From Blastomyces gilchristii SLH14081 (taxonomy: Eukaryota > Ascomycota > Eurotiomycetes > Onygenales > Ajellomycetaceae): a stretch of 64,000 bases of DNA. Shown here one piece after another: positions 1-10,472 of this stretch (positions are counted from its first letter, which is position 1; each line of letters begins with the position of its first letter). Where the stretch lies: NCBI RefSeq assembly GCF_000003855.2, contig NW_003101670.1, forward strand, positions 768,841 to 832,840, read 5' to 3'. Under the pieces are notes generated by a model that was not told the DNA's origin, did not search any database, and saw nothing but the letters and a program-made list of their open reading frames with translations. The translations under genes were made by a program, and so were the position numbers.

Positions 1-524
1 ATGAAGTGAAAGTTCAACTCAAGTTGAGATATTTGTTACTATCACTGAGAACAATTATAAGAAGAAACAATTAAGAAACTCATGATTATAAAACATGGAA
101 TTATCAGACAGTTTAATACCTCTGATCACAGTATATCAGAGAAGTGTAGTTTTCATGAGAAAGTGAAGAATAAACTTGCACAAGAATGTATTTAGTTGTT
201 TCATGAGTGTTATCAATAATCATTATCAAATTCTGATTATATAAGCAATCACTGAATGAACTGAATGAGACTGATTTTGATCTTCAGTCTCAGTCTCATT
301 CTGATTTTGAAAGAATGATCATCTTTCACAGTTTATCCTGAGAAATTACTCTCATTTCACTGTTCTTGAATTAAATCTGGTCATTTTTCACACCATTTCT
401 CTCAGAAATGGTCCATTTTCAGATTTTTTTGAGGCTTGGTCCTGGTGGGACTCACGCCAAGAAATGTATGGGACCAGACCAAATGGGACCAAATGTGAAA
501 TTCATGGTCCCGCCGGCCAGTCTA
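1..524 (+). mobile_element. hAT0: 3' end of a hAT DNA transposon, truncated by window start
   Basis: This is the 3' end of a copy of the same element as hAT1: bases 1-524 match 8490-9013 nearly base for base, including the last transposase codons and the untranslated tail. It ends in the terminal inverted repeat CGGCCAGTCTA (514-524). The next 8 bases, GCTGTGAG, should be the right half of the target duplication; the left half lies outside the window. The final 100 bases keep more G and C than hAT1 (repeated GGGACC words), so this end was mutated less. The rest of the element lies to the left. Confidence 0.9.
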
Positions 525-1504
525 GCTGTGAGCTGCTAATCTCATTTCCAGTTCTGCATCTGTGCCTGCGCCTGTCTCTGCCTCTGCTGTGTCTGCCGGT
601 TCTAGGTCATCAAGTCAATCATTGACTCATTTGACTGAAAGAATGCTTGAGAAGCTGTCAACGAAGCTACAGACTCTCATTAAATTACTCTATACTCAGA
701 AGTCAGTCTTGCGGAAGAGTTGTCAGATTAATATAAAAATTAATACAAATTATAAAGCTCTTCTTCTGCAATTCTGTAATACTGTTTTTACAGTTCTCTG
801 CAGTCACTGTGTCAGAGAAGAAGACTCTTTTATCATCTGTATCAGTGCTCTGAATCAGTGTTATAAAGCTTGTATTAGTTGTTATTACAATGACACTGAA
901 ACTTACTGCTCTTATCATAGAAATAAGTCACTTTTCAACATGAAATATGTCAATTTTAATACAATTAACTAATATTTATACATAGTCAATGTCAGTAAGA
1001 AGAATGATAAAGTGAAAGAAAAGAAGTAGAAGAATGATAAGAGAAAGAAAGTTAAGAAGAAGAGCTCATTCAAGAAGCACTCTGCAGCTGAGAATACAGA
1101 GGCTAGAGTCTTGAAAAAACAGATAGTAAGTGCTGAGTCAGTTGATGATTATAATATTGAGATTTTAACTCTTTGTATTGAAAATGAGACTCTGTGCAAT
1201 AAGAATACAGCTCTGAAGACTAAATTCAGAACTATTATAAGCCTTCTTCAGATCACTCAAACTGTTCTTGAGAATGACATATAAGTCAGTGAGACAGGGC
1301 AGAGCAGAGTGTTTTTTGTTTTTTTCCTTGCTTAGTTAGATAATTCTTTTACACTGAAAAATGAATCTCTATATGTTTTTACAGTTTTATCTCTTCTATT
1401 ATTATTAATAATAAGCTGTAAAATCAATCTTATGAGGCCTTCTATTTTGAGCTTAGCTCTGCAATGTCTTTGCACACAGAGACTCGTGTGCATTAAGATA
1501 TTTT
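525..1504 (+). pseudogene. Cys-rich accessory-type reading frame, decayed, plus non-coding tail
   Basis: An open frame starts with ATG at 562 and runs to 972 (136 codons): a short Ser/Ala-rich N-terminus, a helical stretch, then Cys clusters including CSHC and CISCYYNDTETYCSYH (CX2C, 8 residues, C). After stops a Lys/Glu-rich part follows, and at about 1140-1281 a hydrophobic-heptad segment (IEILTLCIENETLCNKN), suggesting a coiled coil. The order Ser-rich, CxxC pairs, helix resembles the antisense frames in elements D, B, X and Y, though I see no clear residue-level match. From 1290 to 1504 I see only AT-rich sequence. It lies between the end of hAT0 and a Gypsy gag fragment of opposite strand; which element it belonged to is unclear. 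Confidence 0.45.
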
Positions 1505-1802
1505 AGTGTTAATACACTCAAGCTTTTTCTTCTTAATGACTTAAGTAGTTACAGATATGTCTTCAAGAAGGTTCATAATATATATTACTTATATCTTATG
1601 AGAATTAAACTGGCTTAGATTAAGATGAAATTTCTGTTCAAGAATATAGATAAAGTTGTAAAATTCAGATAATATATTTCTCTTATAATTTAAAGAATCT
1701 CTGATCTTAATCTCTCTATCTTTATAATAGATCTAGATGTGTAGAGGTCATAATAATAGTAGAGTAATTAAAGAGCTTATACTATAGTGTGTAGTGAGTT
1801 CA
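1505..1802 (-). pseudogene. Gypsy gag fragment (R0)
   Basis: About 300 bases match the N-terminal gag region of element X (27600-27890), reading on the minus strand, with the differences expected from transitions. The match stops abruptly after GTGAGTTCAGAAA near 1802, where sequence equivalent to X 22946 begins. No intact frame survives. Confidence 0.75.
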
Positions 1803-3128
1803 GAAACTACTTCAGGAATTTTATACTTATATAGTCTTATTAAACTTCTAAAAAACTCTTTGAAAGAAAATACAAGAAGAGTGCTACAGAGTTTACAAGA
1901 TATCAGTTTATCACTGTAAGATTATCTTTAAAAAACTCTTTGAGAAAAATAAGAAGTCTTAAGCAGTATTTCTTACTTAATATCTTATAGTAAGATGATC
2001 TCTACTAGCTGTCTTATAGCTTATAATCTCTTTCTCAGTATTTTTCAAATGCTTAATCAGTTCTCATGAATTCTCTGATAATAAATAATCTTTTCATTTA
2101 ATGAGATATTAAAGCTTGCTGTAATACATTCACTTATTCAATATTTTCTGCATAAGATATTTACTATCACTCTTAATCTTGATATTATCTGACTAAGATG
2201 ACTCTGCTCTGAGATATTACTTATAAAGCTTTAAATAGAAAATGTGAAAAATAGAATAAGTTGATTTCAATTCTGAGATTAATTTCAACATATATATCTG
2301 TTTACTTATTATTCTTATTACTGAAAAATGTTTTAGTTATCACTCACTGAGCTTCTTTTATAATTTTATTATCTTGATATTCTTTACTGAAAGTAGTACT
2401 TGATTCTCTATTAATAACTTCATTGAAAGATGTTTTTAATTATAGTATTTTATCTGTTACTTCTGAGTGTAGTGAATACTTATCACTGTCTTCTTATAAA
2501 TTTTATTTAAAAGTTTCAATCTAGCTTTTACTTCTGATATTAAGAGATACTCTGTTCTCTGCTTCTATTTAATATTCTGACTATCTATTCTTCTCTTTAA
2601 AACATTATCTGTAATGTCACTGAGTAATAAAGAATTATATTCATAATAAGTATAGAAAGAAGATACTTTTAAGATTGTATTCTTTGCATTATTATATATA
2701 AATTCAGAAATTAGAAGATATTTAAGTTAGTCATTGTAATAATATAAATAAAATGCTTAAAGATACTGTTTTAATATCTGATTCTAATATTCAGTCTGAT
2801 TATTTGTCTGAGAATGAAATACAGTGCTAAGAAGACATTTTATTTTAAGATAATAGTAAAAAACAGATCAATGTTTACTGATAAAGAGAAATTCTTAATC
2901 TGTTATTAATAATTTCAGAGTACTGTGATTATAAATTATAATGTCTAGAAACAGATCAGTTGATTTAGAGGCTTTAACTTTCTTATAAGTAGAGATATAT
3001 TATATTATCTTAATAAAGTGATTAATAATAATTAAAATTGAGTTATATTCTTTATCACTTGTTAACTTCAGCAGATTAACTATGAAATTCATTAATATAT
3101 TCTGTCATGAGCTCTTTGAAGCAGGCAG
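1803..3128 (-). pseudogene. Gypsy integrase C-terminus and chromodomain region (R0)
   Basis: Collinear with X 22946-24270 on the minus strand, covering the integrase core start, the integrase C-terminal domain and the chromodomain at the low-coordinate end. Many in-frame stops. The hAT1 target GCAGGCAG (3121-3128) lies just upstream of the integrase core in gene order. X has the empty site at about 24265 (AACAGGCAGTGATATT), which shows what the uninterrupted sequence looked like. Confidence 0.75.
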
Positions 3129-3489
3129 TAGACTGACCGTATAACCGTGTCTGAGATCAGGATCAAACTTTACAGTTGTCATATTGCCTAAAAGCATTAC
3201 TTCTGATCATGGTTTATATTCATCACATTGATCTCAAATCATGTTATTTCAAATATTAAAGATCTCAGATTCACTTTTCAAATAAAAATCTAGTTCTGAA
3301 TAAAGAATATATTTGAATTCTTAGTCACATTTTCATTCTGATCTCATTATTGAGAATGATATCAAATGAAATTATAAAATCACTTCTCACTTACATAATA
3401 TCATAACATAGTACTCATTTGTTGAAAATTCAACAGAGAGTGTTACTAAATATTATTACTTTTCTAAACACAGATCATAATTTATATAA

Positions 3490-3655
3490 TTTTAATTATA
3501 AAAAAAATATAAAATATAAAAAAAAAAAACAAAAAATAAAAAACAAAACAAAAACAAGAAAAAATCAGAATGAATAAAAAAAAAAAGAGAAAGAAAAAAA
3601 AAAAGAAAAGAAAAAGAAAAAAAGAAAAAAGAAAAAAAAAAAAATCAAGATTGCA
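3490..3655. repeat. A-rich low-complexity tract in hAT1
   Basis: Long runs of A broken by single G or C, including AAAAAGAAAAG-type repeats. It produces an artificial poly-Lys frame and has no visible coding value. Confidence 0.8.
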
Positions 3656-3837
3656 GAGTCACAGTACTTTTAAAATACTTACTTCTCAGAGTCTTTATAA
3701 TATTCATTATCAACTGTGTATTTCTCACAGTGAGAATAACACAGCTGTGATGAGTCATTGTCTTAATATTATCTAATAAATAATCAGTATATATCTGTAT
3801 AAATGTGAATATTTAGAAAATATACACTTAAAAAGTA

Positions 3838-4040
3838 TGATCAGAATGAACTCTGCTGTCACTTGAATAACATTAAGAGCAGAATGCTGAAATCAATGAT
3901 TCTTCTCATTGATTTCACAGACAAGATGAGTGAAGATGATCTTGAGAAATATAAGATTCTCTGACTTTTGATAAAAATGATTCTCACAGAGAGACTCTAT
4001 TTTCATGATATCAGAGACTGAGTATTATTAAAAAGTATTA
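3838..4040 (+). pseudogene. Short decayed coding remnant in hAT1 5' region
   Basis: One frame reads through about 60 residues with few stops and a protein-like composition, including a stretch KMSEDDLEKYKIL followed by a hydrophobic LLIKMILTERLYF segment. Family not recognised. It could be an early exon of an accessory gene of hAT1 or chance openness. The following 4040-4420 shows nothing I can name. Confidence 0.25.
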
Positions 4041-4508
4041 CTTTCATACAATGCACATGCACTTACTGTGATGATTCACTCTCTGTGACTGAGAGTTGCA
4101 GCTTTTTCACACTGCATAGCTCTCTCTGAGATGCTGGCACTGATTTGTAACTCACACAGTCTCTCAGTTCAGTACACACTGTGTATATACAGCTCTGCAT
4201 ACTGAGGCTGTGTTGATCATTATAATCTGACATGATACTCACTTTTCATAGGTCATGTTTTATTTGAGAGAGAAAGAAGAAAAGATGTGACTGTAATTTT
4301 ATTAAGAGAGAATGAATAATTAATAATATTAAATATAATTTAATTCTTCTATATTTAAAATTTAATTAGTCTATACTCTTCAATTTGAGAGTTTCTAAGA
4401 GTGTTTTAATAGTTTTTATATCAGCTTGAACTTAGTGATGAGTTGAAGAAGAAGAGAAAAGAGAGAAGAAAGAAATAAGAATAACTTATCTTTATAATAT
4501 GAAAACAA

Positions 4509-4608
4509 NNNNNNNNNNNNNNNNNNNNNNNNNNNNNNNNNNNNNNNNNNNNNNNNNNNNNNNNNNNNNNNNNNNNNNNNNNNNNNNNNNNNNNNNNNNN
4601 NNNNNNNN
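4509..4608. other. Assembly gap (100 N) inside hAT1
   Basis: Exactly 100 N, so probably a placeholder of unknown true length. Flanks match the antiparallel region of hAT2 on both sides (about 45960 downwards to 44800), so the gap lies within hAT1. Confidence 0.95.
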
Positions 4609-4835
4609 GAATTGCTGCAATTATCTTTCTACAATAAAGATCTGTTTTCTGCATGTTTCTCTGATATAGATTATATATAACTGTATACAAAGAATATCAA
4701 CACTGCATGTATTGAATAAAGATGATATTACTATGTAACACTGTAGCTGTTTCTGTATATCTCTGAAAGCTGTTAATATTTTCTTTATCTCTTTATGTTT
4801 GATAAGTCAGTAATATATTTCAATGCACTTCTTCT

Positions 4836-4945
4836 TTCATCATTATCATCATCATCATCATCATCACTATTATTATCAATATTATCACTATTATTATCAT
4901 TATTATCATCATCATTATCATCATTATTATCATTATTATATCATT
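4836..4945. repeat. (ATC/ATT)n trinucleotide microsatellite in hAT1
   Basis: About 110 bases of TCATCATTATCATTATTATCA-type trinucleotides. The same place in hAT2 (about 45655-45735, opposite strand) is a nearly pure AAT array, so the tract has diverged between copies. Confidence 0.85.
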
Positions 4946-5040
4946 TCTGACCGTCTCTTCTGTCTTCACCTCTCTTCAACACTCACTGAAATCAATTATA
5001 TTATTTCTCTTCAAATATTCTGCCGTTCTGCGGATCATCA

Positions 5041-5811
5041 AGGTGTATGAGTGTTATCACAGATTGAAGAGAGAGAAGAAGAAGGTGTTCAAGCAAGAGA
5101 AGACAGATCACAAGGCATGTTATAATGCCTTGAAGAGGCTCTGTAAGAGAGTAGAATGATAATGATTTTAAGTAACACTTCTGATAGATTTAGACTGAAC
5201 TAAGTATAGAAATAATGCAGATGATATCACTTATAAGAGATTGAAGAAGAAGACAGTGAAGAGTCTTATACAGTAGTAGTGAGATCAGAAGAAGTTCTGA
5301 GAATAATTTGAGTTCAAGATAAAGAGAGAAAGAGAGAAGAAGAGTGTTGCTATAAATAAACAGCAGCAGAAGAAGATTGAGAGAATGTTAAAGTGAGAGA
5401 TAAAGAAGTCAAAACTGATAAGTTTTTTATTTATTAAGAGATAATGATTTTTGATAATACTTCTGTTCTCTAATTGATTAGCAGAAGCTGACAGAGAAGA
5501 AGAGAATTGAGACCTTGTTCAGATCTTGAATGTACTTCATAATTCAGAATATTGAGAAGACAGCTCTACTCTCTGAGCATGTCAATCTGCTTACTACTGA
5601 GATGGAACCTAAGACAGTAGATCAGAAAATGCAGGATTTTGAGATACAGATTAACCTGGCTGAGAGAGAGCAGTAGAAACTCTTCTCTGAGAAGATAGTG
5701 AAGAGAGATTTTGAAATAGTTATCATCTCAGATAAGAAGAAGAAGAAGAAGAAGAAGAATAAGAAGTAAATTATAAAGAATAATAAGAAGAATAAGAAAG
5801 AGAAGAAGTAG
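5041..5811 (+). pseudogene. Lys/Glu-rich coiled-coil-like reading frame upstream of hAT transposase
   Basis: Between the microsatellite and the transposase, plus-strand frames read Lys/Glu-rich segments with heptad-like spacing: EERKKKVFKQEKTDHKACY near 5065, INKQQQKKIERMLK near 5355, and a segment with ALLSEHVNLLTTEMEPKTVD near 5560, ending in a poly-Lys run (5730-5810). Interruptions with GT and AG borders at about 5131-5187 and 5420-5481 could be introns; each contains a GATAATG..TTGATAA.ACTT motif. hAT2 has the same region on the other strand (about 44795-45600), so it is part of the family. I do not recognise the product; an accessory DNA- or protein-binding factor is only a guess. Confidence 0.45.
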
Positions 5812-6278
5812 ATTTTTTTCTTTTTATATTAGTTAGTTATAAGTTTAAGTTCATAATTATTAATAATTAAAATTGATTTTGAGTTTTCAAAAATTATTGT
5901 ACAAGTTGTAATCAAGTCAGGAATGATATATATATATATATATATTTAACTATCATGATTCACAAATCACTATAATGTATAAGTATTAACATTTTTTCAA
6001 TATTAATATTCACAATATTAATATATTTTTAATAATATCATTTAATAATGCAATTTGATAACACTCTCTTTCATAATATTAATATATTTCAAGAAATATG
6101 ATAGAGATTAATCAAGATTATTTATTTACTTTTATATATCAATGATATTCAATCTGAGTTAGTACTAAAATGATAACTGAGCTAAGAAACAAGATTATTT
6201 TCTCTTATATTAATTCTTCTTACATACATCAGTGATCAGTTATTGAAAATAAATTGTTATCTTTCTCAAATTATTATC

Positions 6279-8500
6279 ATGTCTTCTGAATTCACTTCTT
6301 TTATTTCTTTTACTTCTATTGAAGATTCACAGACTCTTCAAGAAATCACTGTGAATTATAAAGTCTATGTTATTTACAATTCAACACAGAATGCTCTCTT
6401 TTAATCATGATAAATAATCACTTCATTCTTCACATCTGATTCCAGGTCATGAAATTTATGAAAAACTCAACACAAACACTGAGATGAACTATAGAATAAT
6501 TATTAACAGATTATATAGCAGATTACTGAAGAGTTATCTCTCTACTGCAATTACTATAACTTCATTCAGAAATATTTATCATGAACTGATCATGACTCTG
6601 AAGAAATTTTCTGACATCTGAAGTCATCAGAATGCAGACAATAAAACAAAAATAATCAGAAAATTACTACTGAGCTGATAAGTTGCTCTACTAGATAACA
6701 ATTTTTGATAATACTAACTTTCTAATTTGAAGAAAATCATGTGAAAATAATCACATATCAGTACTCTGATTTCATAACTCTCATCTGATAACTTCTGTGA
6801 ATAATTACTTTACATGTGTATATCTCTGAATCTTTCTCTGTAATCAATTGAAAACTCTGAATTCTGAACACTTCTTCAAATACTTAATTCAAATCTTCAT
6901 ATTTCACATTGATTCTGTCTTCAGTTCAATTTCAAGACACACTACAAAGTCAATATACAATATCTAGAATCAGAGTTGAAGAATCATTGAAGAGTGTCTC
7001 TCACAGTGAATGTATAAACTAGTACAAACAATCTTACATTTATAAGAGTTATATGTTATTACATTGATGAGAACTGAACTTATTAAGAGACATTAATTGA
7101 ATTTAAATCATTGATCAGTAGTTATACTGAGAATTATATAACAGAGATATTAATGACTGTGATTAAAAATAACTATTAAGATATTAGTCTCAGTCTTCTT
7201 ACAATTATAACTGATAATGCTGTGAATAACTACACTATGATGAAGAGCTTGAAGCAAAAATTGACTTTGTATTTCTGAAATAATAAATAAGATCATATTC
7301 TCTGTATTGCTCATGTGATTCAACTTGTAATACAAACACTGATAAAGAATCTTAATATTGAAATGAGAAATAATGAGATGACTGATTCTTGAAATGAGAA
7401 TAAGATGAAAGTAATTACTCAAGTAACTTTTGCATTCACTTTATAAAAGATAATGTTTTTTGATAACACTTTTTAATATTGCTTTTTAATAATAATTTTT
7501 GATAATGCTACTGTTAATTTTGAATAGATTGACTAATAATTTAAATATCACAGATTTGAAACATTGCTAATACAATTTATACCTTCTCTAAATAACAACA
7601 ATGATTTCATGATATTCAATAAATAAACAAATCAGTCATATCACTGAATATGATACAGAATGTTAGAATATAATAAAGTTCAATATATAAGATAACTGTT
7701 CAGACTCTTCAATTATGTCAGACAATTAATCATTGAGTGCAACACTCTGATTGAGAAAAGATTCAGATATTGAAACTTTCTAATATGAAGTGAACTTAGT
7801 TGAAATATGTGATTAATTTACTGTTTCAGTTTTATAAGATAATAAAGACAGTTTCAATCACTTGTACATCAATGCTGCAGTCAGTCTGATGAGTATATAA
7901 CAGTTTATTTACTCATCTTAAGAAGCAGTTAAATCACTCAAAAAGAAATTCAGTCTGAGATGATACTATAGCACAGACTCTTATTGCTGTAAGAGATAAA
8001 CTGGCATATTATTAAAGCAAAACTGAACAATCTTTTACAGAGTACTATACTGTAGCAGCTCTACTAGATCTCTCTCATCAAGTTAATATCTACACTTCTT
8101 CAGATTGAATAGAGAAGAAATGAGACTTGTATGTTAAATTAGTCTGAGACTACTATAATACTAACTATCAGAGATTTGAATAAGCAGATATTTAAGATGT
8201 GAAGACAGTGAAATACAATTCTCTAGTAAGTAATGATCTTTAATAACACTTCATATTTCATAGAACTATAATACTAACTTTGAAACAGAACTTACATACA
8301 TTGATTATAACTGAAAATCAGGCAAAACTACATGCTTGTAAAACTGAATTTAATCACTATCTTCAAGATAATCTGATGAATTTACACATCAAATCAATTC
8401 TAGAGTTATAAAAAATTGTTGAGAGTACATATTCAACTGTTGCACTGATGATGTATAATATTCTGACAATTTCATTAACAGAGATGAGAATGAAGTGAAA
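6279..8500 (+). pseudogene. hAT transposase, decayed by point mutation
   Basis: The frame starts plausibly at the ATG at 6279 (MSSEFTSFISFTSIEDSQTL). The clearest hAT block is at about 7205-7375: DNAVNNYTMM followed by HILCIAHVIQLV, matching the DNA-x-N-N-x-x-M and C-x-x-H-x-x-x-L-x-V motifs of the RNase H-like core. A C-terminal part at about 8330-8500 corresponds to the hAT dimerisation region (a STYSTVALMMYNILTIS-like stretch where the family has YP.LA..A..IL). In-frame TAA and TGA are frequent. Probable introns lie near 6692-6734, 7444-7529 and 8226-8291; the last has GTAAGT, a TACTAAC branch site and CAG. The product would cut and paste elements bearing the TAGACTGRCCG ends; it is not functional here. 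Confidence 0.85.
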
Positions 8501-9021
8501 GTTCAACTCAAGTCAAGATATTTGTCACTATCATTGAGAACAATTATAAGAAGAAATAATCAAGAAACTCATGATTGTAAAACATAGAATTATCAGACAG
8601 TTTAATATCTCTGATCACAGTATATCAGAGAAGTGTAGTTTTCATGAGAAAGTGAAGAATAAACTTACACAAGAATATATTTAGTTGTTTCATGAGTGTT
8701 ATCAATAATTATTATCAAATTCTGATTATATAAGCAATCACTGAATGAACTGAATAAGACTGATTTTAATCTTCAGTCTCAGTCTCATTCTGATTTTGAA
8801 AGAATGATTATCTTTCACAGTTTATTCTGAGAAATTACTTTCATTTCACTGTTCTTGAATTAAATCTGGTCATTTTTCATGCCATTTCTCTCAGAAATGA
8901 TTCATTTTCAGATTTTTTTGAGGCTTGGTTCTGGTGAGACTCACATCAAGAAATGTATGAGATCAGATCAAATGAGATCAAATGTGAAATTTATGATCCT
9001 GCCGGCCAGTCTAGCAGGCAG

Positions 9022-10472
9022 TGATATTAGCTTACTGTATTACTTATACTGTAGAATCTGTATTTTTTAACAGATATTATAAGTCTTAATATACTCTTTA
9101 ACATTTATTTAATGCTTATTTTAAATATATTTATATTTTAGAAGCTCTTCAGTCTTTTCTAACTTGAAGTACTCAGTATGAGAATTATTATAATAAATTC
9201 TTAATAACTTTTAACACACTGCTCTGCTATGAGAAATAAAGACTGAGTTATTTAATAGTAGAAGGTTATATTCTTCTAGTTATCAGTAACTTAATTTCTT
9301 AGTAATACTATCTTACTTAAAGTCTGTCTTTTTTAAATTTCATTCAGATTCTTTCTTCTTTAACTTTTAAATTCAAGTTACAGTGAAGATATCTCTCTGC
9401 TGTAACTTATTAATAAACTTTAAAAACAGTTAAATTGAAAGATTGAAAACTGTTTCATCTTTTACTAATTCAATAATAGTAAGATATAATATAAGAAGCT
9501 TATAATCTTTAGTATCAGTTCTCTGCAGAAATTCAGATTTTCTTCTATCTTTTATACTAAGTCATACAGCTGTCTTATCAGTGCTATTTCTAAGTTTCAG
9601 AAAATCTCATCTTTCTATAGCTAGACTGATTATCAGTATCATGAATTTCACGTTTAATCTTATTTAATCTGATCTCATACATTTCTTGATGTGAATCCCG
9701 CTGAGACTAGTCATTTAAAAAACATACAAAGTAACTATATATCAAATCTCAAAATGAAATCATGACTTGAAAAAAATGAGAAAGTAATCTCATTTGATTT
9801 CATTTAGTTTCATTCTTGATATAAAGGTACTATTTTTACACATTTTAAGGTTTTTTTTAGACTATTTTTAATTTTTTAAAAAGTAACACTTTTTGATAAC
9901 ACTCAAATGAGATTTAAAGTCATTTAAAGCAATAAAAATAATTTAAGTTGAGAAGTGGAAATCATGATCTCATTTGAAAAATGTGACAAGAGTAGACAGT
10001 AAGTCTCACTGAGACAGTATGAGACTACTATCTAATGTTAAAGCTGTGTAATAAGATCAGTTAAATTGATAATGAGACTATAAAAAATTCTGATTCTGAT
10101 CTTAGATACAGTCACATAGTCAGTCTATCTACAGCTAGCTTCTTCTGCAGTGAGAGTAGAGATTCTTTTATAAAATTCTCATTCTTATTAATAATATTAT
10201 AATTCAGCTGTTTAGACAGTGTATTAACAGAGTTAAGCTAATCTGAGTAATATTAAATATAGAAATTATACTCTGAAAGTAACTTCACTCATCTGACTTA
10301 ATATTCTATTAAGCTCTTTATTATTAAGAAGTAATACAGATTTGTATAATTAGTAAGAACTTATATTCAGTACTTACTACTCTGAAGATAATATTATCAA
10401 ATTTTAAAGAATTTGATAACTGCTAATATCTCTTAATTGTGAGTATTATATCTTCTCTATATAAGTAATAAC
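9022..10472 (-). pseudogene. Gypsy integrase N-terminus and RNase H region (R0)
   Basis: Continues the R0 Gypsy sequence beyond hAT1 and aligns with X 24270-25200 on the minus strand, covering the integrase zinc-binding region and RNase H. It is interrupted by MITE1 and ends where hAT2 was inserted, before the reverse transcriptase part. No frame of any length survives. Confidence 0.75.
9622..10127 (-). mobile_element. MITE1: 506-bp hAT-derived MITE
   Basis: Begins TAGACTGATTATC and ends ATAGTCAGTCTA, short inverted ends like those of hAT1. Flanked by TCTATAGC (9614-9621) and TCTACAGC (10128-10135), an 8-bp duplication with one transition. Same 506-bp length as MITE2, 3 and 4. The left ~100 bp match the hAT1 3' end inverted, hence the minus orientation. 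No coding capacity. Confidence 0.93.

Larger units (their letters stand above)
3129..9013 (+). mobile_element. hAT1: complete 5.9-kb hAT DNA transposon
   Basis: The element begins TAGACTGACCG (3129) and ends CGGCCAGTCTA (9013), short imperfect terminal inverted repeats. It is flanked by a perfect 8-bp target duplication GCAGGCAG (3121-3128 and 9014-9021), the hAT superfamily hallmark. Inside are an A-rich stretch, a trinucleotide array, a Lys/Glu-rich reading frame and a decayed hAT transposase. Its terminal ~100 bp at each end are shared with the 506-bp MITEs, so it is the likely source family of their ends. A 100-N gap lies at 4509-4608, so true length is uncertain. Confidence 0.93.
1505..10472 (-). 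mobile_element. R0: broken Ty3/Gypsy element of the X/Y family
   Basis: Three blocks align to element X: 1505-1802 to X gag (about 27600-27890), 1803-3128 to X from the end of the chromodomain region into integrase (about 22946-24270), and 9022-10472 to X integrase and RNase H (about 24270-25200). It is interrupted by hAT1 (3129-9013) and MITE1 (9622-10127), and cut at 10472 by hAT2. No LTR is present, and gag is joined directly to the post-integrase region, so the element was rearranged before or during decay. It is the oldest layer of the nest. Confidence 0.85.

Noticed and set aside
3570..3776. 68-codon Lys/Arg-rich frame
   Set aside because: Direct translation of an A-rich low-complexity tract in the hAT1 5' region.
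4836..4945. CRISPR-like or satellite array
   Set aside because: Simple trinucleotide repeat without spacers.
4823..5050. His/Tyr-rich 75-codon frame
   Set aside because: Translation of the ATC/ATT microsatellite.
7150..7422. 90-codon minus-strand frame in hAT1
   Set aside because: Shadow of the transposase core on the plus strand, which has the DNAVNN and CIAH motifs; the corresponding frame in hAT2 (42493-42834) runs across an element boundary.
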